NCBI GenBank assembly: GCA_027452245.1
Contig: DAIDGW010000049.1
Location: 1-64,000 of the forward strand
DNA from: Acidobacteriaceae bacterium
Lineage (GTDB): Bacteria; Acidobacteriota; Terriglobia; Terriglobales; Acidobacteriaceae
Direction of reading: 5' to 3'
DNA length: 64,000 nucleotides
Shown: positions 33,004-41,712 of the stretch, piece after piece
How the letters are laid out: every line of letters starts with the position of its first letter
How positions within the stretch are numbered: the stretch's first letter is position 1
Program-made: the position numbers and the translations under genes
Notes under the pieces: generated by a model
Databases searched by the model: none
What the model saw: the letters and a program-made list of their open reading frames with translations, nothing else
What the model was told of the DNA's origin: nothing

Positions 33004-33945
33004 GTGCATGTTCACAACCACGGCGTAGCCGGGCCAACCCGCGTCCTGAAGATCTCGGTGGCGGTCACCATCTGCTACATTGCTCTACTGGTTGTAGCGG
33101 GGATACGGTCACACTCACTGGCCCTGCTCTCTGAAGCCGGACACAACCTTTCTGATCTGCTCGCCCTGCTGCTCTCATTAGTAGCGGTCTATCTCCAAGC
33201 CCGTCCGCCAAGCGCAACCAAGACCTACGGATATCATCGCGCTGGAGTTCTTGCCGCTCTGGTCAATTCCGTGTCCCTGGTGGCAGTATCGTTTTTCATC
33301 TTTTACGAGGCCTTCCGTCGCCTGCAGCATCCCGAGCACGTTCATGCCGGAACGATGATGGCCGTGGCCGCCGCTGGCGTTGCCATGAATGGGATCATCG
33401 CCCTGCTGCTTTACCGCTCCTCTGCGGGTTCCGGAGCCGACGTGAACATTCGCAGTGCTCTGCTGCACGAACTCGGAGACACTCTCTCCACGGCTGCCGT
33501 GATCGCCGGGGGCTGGGCCATTATGGTGACGGGGAATTACTGGATCGATCCGGCGCTCTCGTTTGGAATCGGCGTGCTGATTCTCTGGTCGGGATTCGGC
33601 ATTGTTCGCGAGACGCTGAACATCCTTCTGGAAGGCACGCCGCGAGGAATGAAATTAGATCGTGTAGAATCCGCCATTCGCGAAATTGAAGGTGTGAACG
33701 ATGTTCACGACCTGCATGTCTGGAGCATCGGGTCGGAGACCCACGCCTTGTCCTGCCACATCTCGATCGCCGATATCCCGCCCTCGGTAAGCGAACGCAT
33801 TCTGCGCGACGTCAAAGAACGCCTGCATCACGAATTCCGCATCGACCACACGACCATTCAGTTCGAACACGTGAATTGTGAAGTGGCGCATGGCTGCGTT
33901 CTCCCCGTCAGCGAGAATCATGAGCACCAGCACCACAATCACTGA
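33004..33945 (+). CDS. Cation diffusion facilitator (CzcD-like metal exporter)
   Basis: The 313-residue protein starts at a GTG with a His-rich leader (MHVHNHG) and ends with another His-rich tail (NHEHQHHNH). Six TM helices span about 15-205. The two CDF metal-site motifs are present: HNLSD in LLSEAGHNLSDLLALL (TM2) and HELGD in ALLHELGDTLSTAAV (TM5). A cytoplasmic alpha-beta domain (about 210-295) contains IEGVNDVHDLHVWSIGSETHALSCH. CDF proteins exchange cytoplasmic Zn2+, Co2+ or Cd2+ for protons. The HD pair in TM2 and TM5 suggests zinc. It converges on the DNA ligase gene 5 bases away. Confidence 0.95.
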   Translation: MHVHNHGVAGPTRVLKISVAVTICYIALLVVAGIRSHSLALLSEAGHNLSDLLALLLSLVAVYLQARPPSATKTYGYHRAGVLAALVNSVSLVAVSFFIFYEAFRRLQHPEHVHAGTMMAVAAAGVAMNGIIALLLYRSSAGSGADVNIRSALLHELGDTLSTAAVIAGGWAIMVTGNYWIDPALSFGIGVLILWSGFGIVRETLNILLEGTPRGMKLDRVESAIREIEGVNDVHDLHVWSIGSETHALSCHISIADIPPSVSERILRDVKERLHHEFRIDHTTIQFEHVNCEVAHGCVLPVSENHEHQHHNH

Positions 33946-33950
33946 GGTTC

Positions 33951-35711
33951 CTATTTCTGGCGAGCATAGATTTCAGCCACTCGCTCGATCGTGTCCGCTT
34001 CTTCCGCCGATTTGTCGGGCCTGAGCCGCACAATCCGCGGGAAGCGCAAGGCGTATCCGCTGTCGTGTCGCTCGGACTTCATCATGTTGTTGAATGCCAC
34101 TTCGATGACGATCTTCGGTTCCACGATCAACCGGAATTCCTGATCTTCGATCGTGTGCTCCAAGAACCACTGCGTCTTCTCTCTGATGTCGGCATCGGTC
34201 AGGCCGGAATACGCTTTCCCGATATTCACCAGCCGATCTCCATTCCACACCGCGAATGTATAGTCGCTCAGCACCTTGATGCGCTTGCCGTGACCATATT
34301 CAACGGCGGTTACAACCACGTCCAGCGTCGCCAATTCCCGCTTCATCTTCAGCCATGATTTGCCCCGCTTCCCCGGACTATATGTGGAATCGAGGTTTTT
34401 GATCATTAATCCTTCGTTGCCTCGCGCCTGCGCAGCCAAAAATAGTTCATCAAGTTGCTCCGGAGAAGCTGCGCGGAATACCGGCGCACGAATGATGCTC
34501 CCTGCCACACTCGTTTGCTCGTCCTCAAACGCAAGCTTCGGCTGACTCTGGATTGTTCTGTAGCCTCTTGGGCGAGAGTCCCTCTCCGCCAAGAGTTCGT
34601 CTAGAATTCTCGCCCGCTTCTTTAAGGCGCAGTCGATCGTCAGTTCTCCGTCGGCGTAGAGAACATCAAAGACCAGATAAGCCACCGGGATCTCGCGTAG
34701 CATCTTTTCGCTGACCTTCTTCCTCCCCAGGCGCTGCTGCAGAACACTGAACGGACGCGCCCTGCCCAGATTTACAGCCTTATGTCGATCCGCCGGAGAA
34801 ACCGCTCCATCCAGAATTTCCTTTGTCATTTCAATCTCTGCCGGATACTCCCATGCCACAATTTCTCCATCCAGGATCGCCTCTCGCCGCAACCCTGCCA
34901 GTGCCTCGGGAATTTCCGGAAAAGATTCGGTGATCTCATCTCTCGTGCGCGAGAAGATCTTTACTTCTCCATTGGAGATATGCGCCTGCGCACGTACCCC
35001 GTCGTATTTATCTTCAACCGCCGCTTCGGGGAAATAGCTCAGGCCCTCTCCTGCCGATTCAATCGGGCTGGCCAGCATGAATCCCAGAGGATGAAACATG
35101 CGCATCCTTGCCTCGCCCAATCGCCTTGCGGCTGCGAACCGCAGCGTCTCGCCGATATCACCCAGCAGCATATTGGCGCGCTGAACATCGCTAGGTGCTG
35201 CATCGTAAGCTTTACCAATCGCCTCCTCAACCAGACTTTCTTTCAATCCAATCCGCAGATCGCCGGTCATGATTTTCACGATGTACTTGGCTTCCAGCGG
35301 AGTCGCCCGCGACAGCAGTTCGCGCACCAATCCCACCTTGGCCGCTGCGCCTCGCGCCGCCGCAATCTGCCGGAACATCGACTCGGCTTCCAGCACCCCG
35401 AGGCCTTGACCATTTCTTTTCGGCAAGACTTCCCCCGCAACCGCCCCCAAGTCCCCGTGCCTGCGATATTCCCCCGCCAGTTCGCTACTTGACTTCCCCG
35501 CAAGCTCGGCTACGATTTGCCACAAAGAACGTCCGCCAACCTGCAACGTGGTTTCCTCCCACACAGGAAACGGCTGTCCCGACAGAAATACGGCTGAAAT
35601 AGCCGACTCATCTACACCACACGACTTCAGATAATCCGCCACGAGCGCCGTTTTCACCAGCTTCTTGGTCGTGCCTGCAATCTGCTCGCAGGTTTCGGCA
35701 AATTTTCTCAT
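33951..35711 (-). CDS. ATP-dependent DNA ligase, archaeal type
   Basis: The 586-residue protein has an N-terminal DNA-binding domain (about 1-205), a nucleotidyltransferase domain with motif I EDKYDGVRAQ (catalytic Lys of the adenylation site near residue 243), motif IIIa-like YLVFDVLY, motif IV NEGLMIK, motif V SWLKMKRE, and an OB-fold C-terminal domain ending at FPRIVRLRPDKS. Domain order and length match archaeal/eukaryotic ligase I-type enzymes, not the NAD-dependent LigA. Bacterial copies are accessory and usually work in repair; LigA must be elsewhere. The Lhr-like helicase and MBL-exonuclease partners seen with some bacterial ligases are not adjacent here. Confidence 0.95.
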   Translation of the reverse strand: MRKFAETCEQIAGTTKKLVKTALVADYLKSCGVDESAISAVFLSGQPFPVWEETTLQVGGRSLWQIVAELAGKSSSELAGEYRRHGDLGAVAGEVLPKRNGQGLGVLEAESMFRQIAAARGAAAKVGLVRELLSRATPLEAKYIVKIMTGDLRIGLKESLVEEAIGKAYDAAPSDVQRANMLLGDIGETLRFAAARRLGEARMRMFHPLGFMLASPIESAGEGLSYFPEAAVEDKYDGVRAQAHISNGEVKIFSRTRDEITESFPEIPEALAGLRREAILDGEIVAWEYPAEIEMTKEILDGAVSPADRHKAVNLGRARPFSVLQQRLGRKKVSEKMLREIPVAYLVFDVLYADGELTIDCALKKRARILDELLAERDSRPRGYRTIQSQPKLAFEDEQTSVAGSIIRAPVFRAASPEQLDELFLAAQARGNEGLMIKNLDSTYSPGKRGKSWLKMKRELATLDVVVTAVEYGHGKRIKVLSDYTFAVWNGDRLVNIGKAYSGLTDADIREKTQWFLEHTIEDQEFRLIVEPKIVIEVAFNNMMKSERHDSGYALRFPRIVRLRPDKSAEEADTIERVAEIYARQK

Positions 35712-35866
35712 TCCGGAAGAATAGATGACCGGAGCCGGCTCCGCGTCAGTCGCTCAATGGTGAATCTGGCACGCTGCAAACCCCTTCGCCCGAGGAAACT
35801 AGATATGCAATACGAGACAGACTTCCAGCTGTCCACCGCACCCCTCGAATGCAATACTGTGTGCCC

Positions 35867-36718
35867 ATGTTCCTGCGCTCGGTCGCCCTCGCCGTCGTCC
35901 TTAGCGGAACCTTGTTCGCGCAACCCGCCCCGGAGTGGACCCAGCCATTCCCTCCCTATCGAATCACTGCAAACATCTACTATGTGGGAAGCAAGGATCT
36001 CGCCTCGTTTCTGATCACCACTCCACAGGGACACATCCTCATCAACAGCAATCTCGAAACGTCTGTTCCGCAAGTCAAAAGCAGCGTTGAGAAACTTGGA
36101 TTTCATTTTCGCGACATCAAGGTTCTTCTTATCAGCCACGCGCATTTTGATCACTGCGCGGGCAGCGCATTACTCAAGCGCCTGACCGGCGCCAAATACA
36201 TGGTCATGGACGCCGATGTGCCGGTCGTGGAAGATGGCGGCCGCAGCGACTTTCGTTACGGCAACTCGCCATCCATGTTCTTCCCGCCCACCAAGGTGGA
36301 CCGCGTCCTCCACGATGGAGACCAAGTCCGCCTCGGCGGCATTAGCTTGGTGGCACATCTCACCGCGGGCCACACCAAAGGCTGCACCACTTGGACTATG
36401 CAGGTGCACGACGGCGGCAAAAGCTACAACGTCGTCATTGTCGGCAGTCCGAACCTGAACCCCGGCTATAACCTGGTTCACGATCCCAAATACCCTCAAA
36501 TGGCGCAGGATTACGAACAGACCTTTCAGGTTTTGAAGTCCCTACCCTGTGACATCTTCCTCGGGGCCCATGGCAGCTACTACGACATGACGAGAAAATT
36601 CGCGGAACTGGGAAAGACTGGTTCGAACCCATTCATTGACCCTGCCGGTTACAAGGCCTATATCGCGGACCGCGAACAGGCCTTCCGTGCGGAATTGGCC
36701 AGGCAGGAGGCACCCTAG
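35867..36718 (+). CDS. Subclass B3 metallo-beta-lactamase
   Basis: From the ATG at 35867 the protein has 283 residues with a signal peptide (MFLRSVALAVVLSGTLFAQ); the track starts six codons earlier. All B3 zinc-site elements are present: HAHFDH (the HxHxDH motif), the His of TAGHTKGCTTW, and the final His of LGAHGSYYD. B3 enzymes hydrolyse penicillins, cephalosporins and carbapenems in the periplasm using two zinc ions. DVPVVEDGGRSDF and GNSPSMFFPP resemble the B3 loops near the active site. Environmental B3 enzymes are common in soil bacteria. It is transcribed alone, 150 bases from the ligase gene on the opposite strand. Confidence 0.92.
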   Translation: MFLRSVALAVVLSGTLFAQPAPEWTQPFPPYRITANIYYVGSKDLASFLITTPQGHILINSNLETSVPQVKSSVEKLGFHFRDIKVLLISHAHFDHCAGSALLKRLTGAKYMVMDADVPVVEDGGRSDFRYGNSPSMFFPPTKVDRVLHDGDQVRLGGISLVAHLTAGHTKGCTTWTMQVHDGGKSYNVVIVGSPNLNPGYNLVHDPKYPQMAQDYEQTFQVLKSLPCDIFLGAHGSYYDMTRKFAELGKTGSNPFIDPAGYKAYIADREQAFRAELARQEAP

Positions 36719-36747
36719 AGCGGTTCGTATAGGCCTCTTTCCGCCCT

Positions 36748-37848
36748 GTGTTACCCTTATGTTTGGCTCTTTCCCAGCTCCTGGAGCATCTAATACCCGT
36801 GCGTTCTCTGCGAAATTACCTGAAGTTCCTTGCGGCTGTGCAGCTATTGCCGGCGCTCGAAAGCGGGGAAGAAACTTTGGTCGGCGGACAGGCCGTGCTT
36901 GAGGGCGTAATGATGCGCTCTCCCCATGCCTGGGCCATCGCCTGCCGCAAACCCTCGGGCGAAGTTGTCACCATGAGCCAGACACTCGACCGTCCCTCCG
37001 AAAAGCACAAGTGGATGGGCTGGCCCATCCTTCGCGGCGTGATGACGCTTGGTTACGCCATGACTCTCGGTTATCGCGCCCTGCGTTTTTCCGCCAACGT
37101 CGCCATTGAAGATGTCATGCAGCAAGATTCCGAAGCGGCGAACCACGTAGGAACAGCCGCCACTACCGAGCAAAGCTCAGCCGCTGCCGCTCGCGAAAAG
37201 GCTTCAACCATCAGCGGATGGATGGCCGCCATTAACATCATCATCTCTATTGCATTCTTCATCTTCATGTACAAGTATCTGCCGCTGCTTGCGGCCACGG
37301 AACTGAAGAAGGCTAATCCTGCGCTAGGCGGCCAAATCGTCTTCAATCTCGTTGATGGTGCTATTCGCCTCGTGCTTTTCCTGTTCTTTATCTGGGGAGT
37401 CTCTCTCTGGAAAGATATTCGCCGCGTCTACGAGTATCACGGCGCCGAGCACAAGACCGTTTTCGCATTCGAAGACGGCAAACCGTTGGAGACTGCGGAA
37501 GTCCAGAGATACTCGACCTATCACCCTCGTTGCGGCACTAGCTTCCTGATGACGGTAATGCTGATATCGATCGGCTTCTACATGCTGATCCCGTTCACCA
37601 CATTCTGGCCGCGCTTCGCCGCGCGCATCGCGCTGCTACCGCTCATTGCCGGCGTTTCCTACGAGATCATCCGCTTTGCCGCCAAGCACAAAGGGTCGCT
37701 GTTCGCGATGATGACCGCTCCCGGCCTCTGGCTGCAGCGCATCACCACCAAGCCTCCCTCTGACGATCAGGCCCAGTGCGCCATCAAAGCCCTCGACGAA
37801 GCCATGGCACTGGAAAAGGACCATGGCGGGGAACTGGTGATTGCCTAG
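36748..37848 (+). CDS. DUF1385 membrane protein (YqhQ-like)
   Basis: The 366-residue frame contains the DUF1385 signature LVGGQAVLEGVMMRSPHAWAIA near residue 44 and then WPILRGVMTLGYAMTLGYRAL, two further TM pairs, and the conserved YEYHGAEHKTVFAFEDG and STYHPRCGTSFLM segments. The His residues in HGAEHK and HPRCG suggest a metal site. Function is unproven; the family is sometimes listed as a putative metal-dependent enzyme. It lies 49 bases upstream of prfA, an arrangement that suggests co-transcription. The track start is a GTG; a GTG at 36799 is an alternative that fits better with the family N terminus. Confidence 0.85.
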   Translation: MLPLCLALSQLLEHLIPVRSLRNYLKFLAAVQLLPALESGEETLVGGQAVLEGVMMRSPHAWAIACRKPSGEVVTMSQTLDRPSEKHKWMGWPILRGVMTLGYAMTLGYRALRFSANVAIEDVMQQDSEAANHVGTAATTEQSSAAAAREKASTISGWMAAINIIISIAFFIFMYKYLPLLAATELKKANPALGGQIVFNLVDGAIRLVLFLFFIWGVSLWKDIRRVYEYHGAEHKTVFAFEDGKPLETAEVQRYSTYHPRCGTSFLMTVMLISIGFYMLIPFTTFWPRFAARIALLPLIAGVSYEIIRFAAKHKGSLFAMMTAPGLWLQRITTKPPSDDQAQCAIKALDEAMALEKDHGGELVIA

Positions 37849-37897
37849 AGACCGTCTTGGGCGGCGTCCGAGGACCATAGACTAGCGACCAACGAAG

Positions 37898-38977
37898 ATG
37901 TTTGAGAGACTTGACCAAATCGAAGCCCGCTACGAAGAACTGACCCACGCTCTGGCCTTGCCGGAAACGATCAGCGACTCGACGAAGTACCAGAAGACTG
38001 CCAAGGCCCACAGCGAAATTTCGCCCATCGTCGAAAAATATCGCGAATACAAAGATCTGAAAAAAGGAATCGCCGATAGTCGCGCCCTGCTCGCCGAAGA
38101 AAAAGATCCTGAGATGCGTGCCTATGCGCAGGAAGAACTCGATAAACTCGAATCGCGCGTCACCTGGACTGAGGAAGAACTGAAGGTTTTGCTCCTGCCC
38201 AAAGATCCCAACGACGAAAAGAACATCATTCTCGAAATCCGTGCCGGTACCGGGGGCGATGAGGCCACCCTCTTTGCTGCCGAGATTTTCCGCATGTACT
38301 CTCGCTACGCCGAGTCGCAGCGCTGGAAGGTCGAAGTGCTTTCCACCTCCGAATCCTCGGTCGGCGGGTTGAAAGAGGTCATCGCCATCATCGAAGGTAA
38401 TCGCGTTTACTCGCAGCTCAAATACGAGAGTGGCGTCCATCGCGTTCAGCGTGTCCCGGCAACCGAGCAACAAGGACGCGTGCACACCTCTGCCGTCACC
38501 GTCGCCGTCCTTCCCGAAGCCGAAGACGTCGACATCAAGATCGAAGCCAAAGATCTTCGTATCGATACCTTCTGCTCCTCCGGCCCCGGCGGCCAGTCCG
38601 TGAATACGACGTACTCCGCCGTCCGCATCACGCATATTCCGACCAACACGGTGGTTAGCTGCCAGGACGAAAAGTCGCAGATCAAGAATCGCGAAAAGGG
38701 AATGCGCGTTCTCCGCGCCCGCCTGTACGAAATTGAGATGGAAAAGCAGCAGGAAGCGCTAGCCAAAGAGCGCCGCGCCATGGTGAAGTCCGGCGACCGT
38801 AGCGAGAAGATTCGCACCTACAACTTCCCGCAGAACCGCCTGACTGATCACCGCATCGGCTTCACCATCCACCAGCTCGACTCGGTGATGGACGGTAAAA
38901 TCCAGCCCCTCATCGAAGCTCTGGTTACGCATTACCAGGCGGAAAAGTTGAAACAGGAAACCGCCGGCGTGGTGTAA
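37898..38977 (+). CDS. prfA: Peptide chain release factor 1 (RF1)
   Basis: The 359-residue protein has the catalytic G231-G232-Q233 motif in [20 protein letters not shown], which triggers peptidyl-tRNA hydrolysis at UAA and UAG stop codons. The N-terminal helical domain starts [20 protein letters not shown]. The codon-recognition region has the RF1-type P-A-T segment in [15 protein letters not shown]. Length agrees with the family. The usual partner, the RF1 N5-glutamine methyltransferase prmC, is not the next gene. Confidence 0.97.
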   Translation: MFERLDQIEARYEELTHALALPETISDSTKYQKTAKAHSEISPIVEKYREYKDLKKGIADSRALLAEEKDPEMRAYAQEELDKLESRVTWTEEELKVLLLPKDPNDEKNIILEIRAGTGGDEATLFAAEIFRMYSRYAESQRWKVEVLSTSESSVGGLKEVIAIIEGNRVYSQLKYESGVHRVQRVPATEQQGRVHTSAVTVAVLPEAEDVDIKIEAKDLRIDTFCSSGPGGQSVNTTYSAVRITHIPTNTVVSCQDEKSQIKNREKGMRVLRARLYEIEMEKQQEALAKERRAMVKSGDRSEKIRTYNFPQNRLTDHRIGFTIHQLDSVMDGKIQPLIEALVTHYQAEKLKQETAGVV

Positions 38978-39098
38978 CCCTGATACGAGAACACCTATCG
39001 CTTCTCCGCTCCGTCCCAGTTACTAATGTCCCGATACCAGCACCTACTAGAAAAGCGGGATTTTGTCGGTTACTTTTCCTTCGATCAGGAGGACTTCT

Positions 39099-39617
39099 TT
39101 GAAATATCTCTGGCTTGCTATTCTCTGCCTTTCGCTTACTCCCTTCACTGCCGCGCAAGCTGCCGACGATATGCCTTCCCGCGACGACGTCATGGCTTAC
39201 CTGCAGATCATGCGCACGCATGACATGATCCAGAAGATGGCACAGGTGCAAGCGCAATCCACCGAGCAACTATTGAAGTCCGCATTTCTGAAAAACAACA
39301 CGAAACTGCCTGCGGATTTCGACTCTCGATTCCGCAAGTCTATGGAAGACCTCATCAAGAACATGCCCATCGACGACATGACGCAAGCCATGATCCCCGT
39401 CTATCAGAAACACTTCACCAAGGGTGACCTCGAAGCCATGACTGCTTTTTATTCCTCTCCCGTCGGACAGAAAGTCCTTCAGGAATTGCCCGCGGTTATG
39501 CAGGAAGGCAACCAGTCTATGATGCCGATCCTGAGCAAGTACATTGGTGAGTGGATGGTACGGATGCAACAGGAATTCAAGCCGAAGAAAACAGTCGTCC
39601 TTAGCGATCAGGACTAG
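39099..39617 (+). CDS. Secreted DUF2059 family protein
   Basis: A strong AGGAGGA sequence lies 5 bases before the TTG at 39099, which gives MKYLWLAILCLSLTPFTAAQA, a clean signal peptide, and a 172-residue protein; the track start at 39063 has no ribosome binding site. The mature part is all-helical and ends in the DUF2059 core, with MIPVYQKHFTKGDLEAMTAFYSSPVGQKVLQELPAVMQE. DUF2059 proteins are periplasmic and of unknown function. The gene follows prfA by 121 bases. Confidence 0.85.
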   Translation: MKYLWLAILCLSLTPFTAAQAADDMPSRDDVMAYLQIMRTHDMIQKMAQVQAQSTEQLLKSAFLKNNTKLPADFDSRFRKSMEDLIKNMPIDDMTQAMIPVYQKHFTKGDLEAMTAFYSSPVGQKVLQELPAVMQEGNQSMMPILSKYIGEWMVRMQQEFKPKKTVVLSDQD

Positions 39618-39694
39618 CCTCAAACATCATCCGAACGGATCGTTTCCTTTGAGCAATTCACCGGCGGGGTCCACCTCTCTGGTAAAACGTTCTC

Positions 39695-40168
39695 ATGAAA
39701 GATCTGCATTCCACACTCTCCTCCGTTCTCGTCGAATGCTTTACCAGCAACGCAGCCCGCATTCACGAGCTTGCTGCCGGGATTCCCGAACAACACTTCT
39801 GGAAAAAACCCTATGTTTACGGCAACAGTTTCGGTCACCTCGTTCTGCACCTGACTGGAAACCTCAACTACTACATCGGCGCGCAAATCGCGCGTACTGG
39901 CTACATCCGCGACCGCCCGAAAGAATTTAACGATCCCAACCCCCCCTCGAAGCAGGAATCACTAAGACACCTTGACGATGCCATTGCTATGGTGACCCGC
40001 ACACTGCACTCCCAAACGGCGGACGACTGGGCCGCGCCATACTCGGCCGTTGGTAGCGCTTGCGCTAATCGCCTGGCAATGATTTTCCAGTGTGCCGCGC
40101 ACATGCAGCACCACATCGGCCAGATGATTTATCTCAACGCGGAGTGGAACCGTATAGACTCGAAGTGA
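39695..40168 (+). CDS. DinB family protein (putative metal-dependent hydrolase/transferase)
   Basis: The 157-residue four-helix-bundle protein shows the DinB pattern of spaced histidines: FGHLVLHLTGNLNYY in helix 2 and AAHMQHHIGQMIYLNAEW in helix 4, which would bind one metal ion. DinB-like proteins include mycothiol- and bacillithiol-dependent transferases, but many have no known substrate. It is transcribed in the same direction as DUF2059 and TspO, about 45-80 bases apart, so the three may share an mRNA. Confidence 0.85.
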   Translation: MKDLHSTLSSVLVECFTSNAARIHELAAGIPEQHFWKKPYVYGNSFGHLVLHLTGNLNYYIGAQIARTGYIRDRPKEFNDPNPPSKQESLRHLDDAIAMVTRTLHSQTADDWAAPYSAVGSACANRLAMIFQCAAHMQHHIGQMIYLNAEWNRIDSK

Positions 40169-40212
40169 CGGGCGGGGCAACCCTCCCGCGTCCTTTGTCA
40201 CCTAGGTGATCT

Positions 40213-40710
40213 ATGTCGAACGCGAAATCCCGCTCTCTGCTCGCCCTCGCCGGGTTCGGTGCTGTTACCGCTGCCGCCGCCTGGTACGGAGCTCGTTACA
40301 GCCACAAAGGAGAGAATGACCCCTGGTACCGCACTCTGGTAAAGCCCAGTTTCACTCCGCCTGAGAAAGTATTCCCCGTGGTTTGGACGACCTTGTTCGC
40401 CCTAATTGCCTTCTCGGGATGGCGCATCTGGAGCTCTGCTCCCTCTCGCCATCGCGATGCGGCTCTCCGCCTCTGGATCGAGCAACTTGCCGAAAATTCG
40501 CAATGGTCCAAATTCTTTTTTGGGCAGCATCATCCGCGCCTGGCATTAGCCGATTCGATTGCACTCGAGCAGAGCATTCTGGCCTACATCCGCACCGCCA
40601 GAAAAGTGGATCGCGCCGCCGCCAATGCCTTCATTCCTTATGCCGCATGGGTTGCATTTGCTACAGTCCTCAATGCCGAAATCGCTCGGTTGAACCCGCA
40701 CGCAGCCTAA
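40213..40710 (+). CDS. TspO/MBR family protein
   Basis: The 165-residue membrane protein has five predicted TM helices and the TspO landmarks: WYRTLVKPSFTPPEKVFPVVWTTLFAL, WIEQLAENSQWSKFFFG, and AFIPYAAWVAFATVLNAEIARLN. TspO proteins bind porphyrins and cholesterol-like ligands and take part in tetrapyrrole handling and oxidative-stress regulation. A small G/C hairpin lies just after the stop codon and may end transcription. Confidence 0.95.
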   Translation: MSNAKSRSLLALAGFGAVTAAAAWYGARYSHKGENDPWYRTLVKPSFTPPEKVFPVVWTTLFALIAFSGWRIWSSAPSRHRDAALRLWIEQLAENSQWSKFFFGQHHPRLALADSIALEQSILAYIRTARKVDRAAANAFIPYAAWVAFATVLNAEIARLNPHAA

Positions 40711-40742
40711 GACGCCTCATGTGGGGACGCCCCCATAGTCAC

Positions 40743-40771
40743 TTGACGCTCAGGTGTACACTGGCTATGGG
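40743..40771 (+). promoter_or_regulatory. Possible sigma-70 promoter with GTGTACAC palindrome in the spacer
   Basis: TTGACG and TATGGG are separated by 17 bases, 136 bases upstream of the EF-hand hydrolase gene. The spacer holds the 8-bp palindrome GTGTACAC, which could be an operator. Confidence 0.3.
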
Positions 40772-40906
40772 GTTGTTGCGCCCTGAACCCCGCGATGCAC
40801 AAGCCTTTCTCCCCTCACGGTTCCGGGCCATAGGCGTGTAAAGACATAAAAATTTGGCAGCATCCCCGATTGCAATCGCTTCATCTGAAGTCAGTTCGGA
40901 GCCCGC

Positions 40907-41686
40907 TTGGCAGTTTCTGCTCCATTCCGTTGGGGAACTTTGGCCGTTGCGCTGATGGTCGTTGCAACCCCGCTTTTTTCAACTGCGGAAACCCAGCTTA
41001 GCCGCCATCGCCAGCCCCCTCCTTCCAATATCATCATCGGCTTCGTTGGCGGATTCGTGCGTCACAACAACCCTCACCAGGAACCAGTGAAACTCGCCAG
41101 GGACCTTCGAAAAACAGCTCCTCCCGATACCTACGTCCGCGTATTCGAGAATCGTCACCGGAGAGCTGCCTATCGCACGATCGTTCGCCTGCTTGATACA
41201 GACCACGATGGCAAGCTCTCTTCGGCAGAAAAGAATCGCGCCCGCATCATGCTCTTCGGTCATAGTTGGGGAGCCGCCGCCGCTGTTTTGCTGGCCCGCG
41301 ATCTCGACCGTCAGGACATCCCTGTGCTTCTGACGGTTCAGGTGGATAGCGTGGCCAAACTTTGGCAGGACGACTCTGCCATCCCCGATAATGTTGCCGA
41401 GGCCGTCAACTTCTATCAGCCTCACGGGTTGATTCATGGGCAGCGTCTCATCACCCCCGTGGATCCCATCAAAACCGAGATTCTCGGCAACATTCTCATC
41501 GATTACCGAAAGCATCCCGTGGAATGTACCGGAATCTCGTGGTTCGACCGCTACATCACTCCCTCACATGCCGAGAGTCAATGCGATCCTCGCCTCTGGT
41601 CGCACATTGAAGAAATGCTGCGCCAGCGCCTCGCGGTGCAATCGGCGAAAGCTGTCAGCCCCCAAATCAGCGATAAGGCTCAGTAA
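40907..41686 (+). CDS. Secreted alpha/beta-hydrolase-like protein with an EF-hand calcium loop
   Basis: The 259-residue protein starts at a TTG with GGAG 5 bases upstream and has a signal peptide ending near FSTAETQ. NIIIGFVGGFV is the strand and oxyanion-type loop typical of alpha/beta hydrolases, and LFGHSWGAAAAVLLA holds a nucleophile elbow with Ser120. Immediately before it, residues 97-108 (DTDHDGKLSSAE) form a complete 12-residue EF-hand loop: Asp at 1, 3 and 5, Gly at 6, hydrophobic at 8, Glu at 12. The acid and base are not certain; His near CTGISWFDRYITPSHAES is a candidate. It may be a lipase or esterase controlled by Ca2+. Substrate unknown. Confidence 0.7.
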   Translation: MAVSAPFRWGTLAVALMVVATPLFSTAETQLSRHRQPPPSNIIIGFVGGFVRHNNPHQEPVKLARDLRKTAPPDTYVRVFENRHRRAAYRTIVRLLDTDHDGKLSSAEKNRARIMLFGHSWGAAAAVLLARDLDRQDIPVLLTVQVDSVAKLWQDDSAIPDNVAEAVNFYQPHGLIHGQRLITPVDPIKTEILGNILIDYRKHPVECTGISWFDRYITPSHAESQCDPRLWSHIEEMLRQRLAVQSAKAVSPQISDKAQ

Positions 41687-41712
41687 GGCCTGGGATTGTT
41701 TTCGGAATTCAT

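Noticed and set aside
35867-36718. Ligase-associated MBL exonuclease next to the DNA ligase
   Set aside because: The protein has a signal peptide and B3 lactamase zinc motifs, so it is an exported lactamase, not a nuclease partner.
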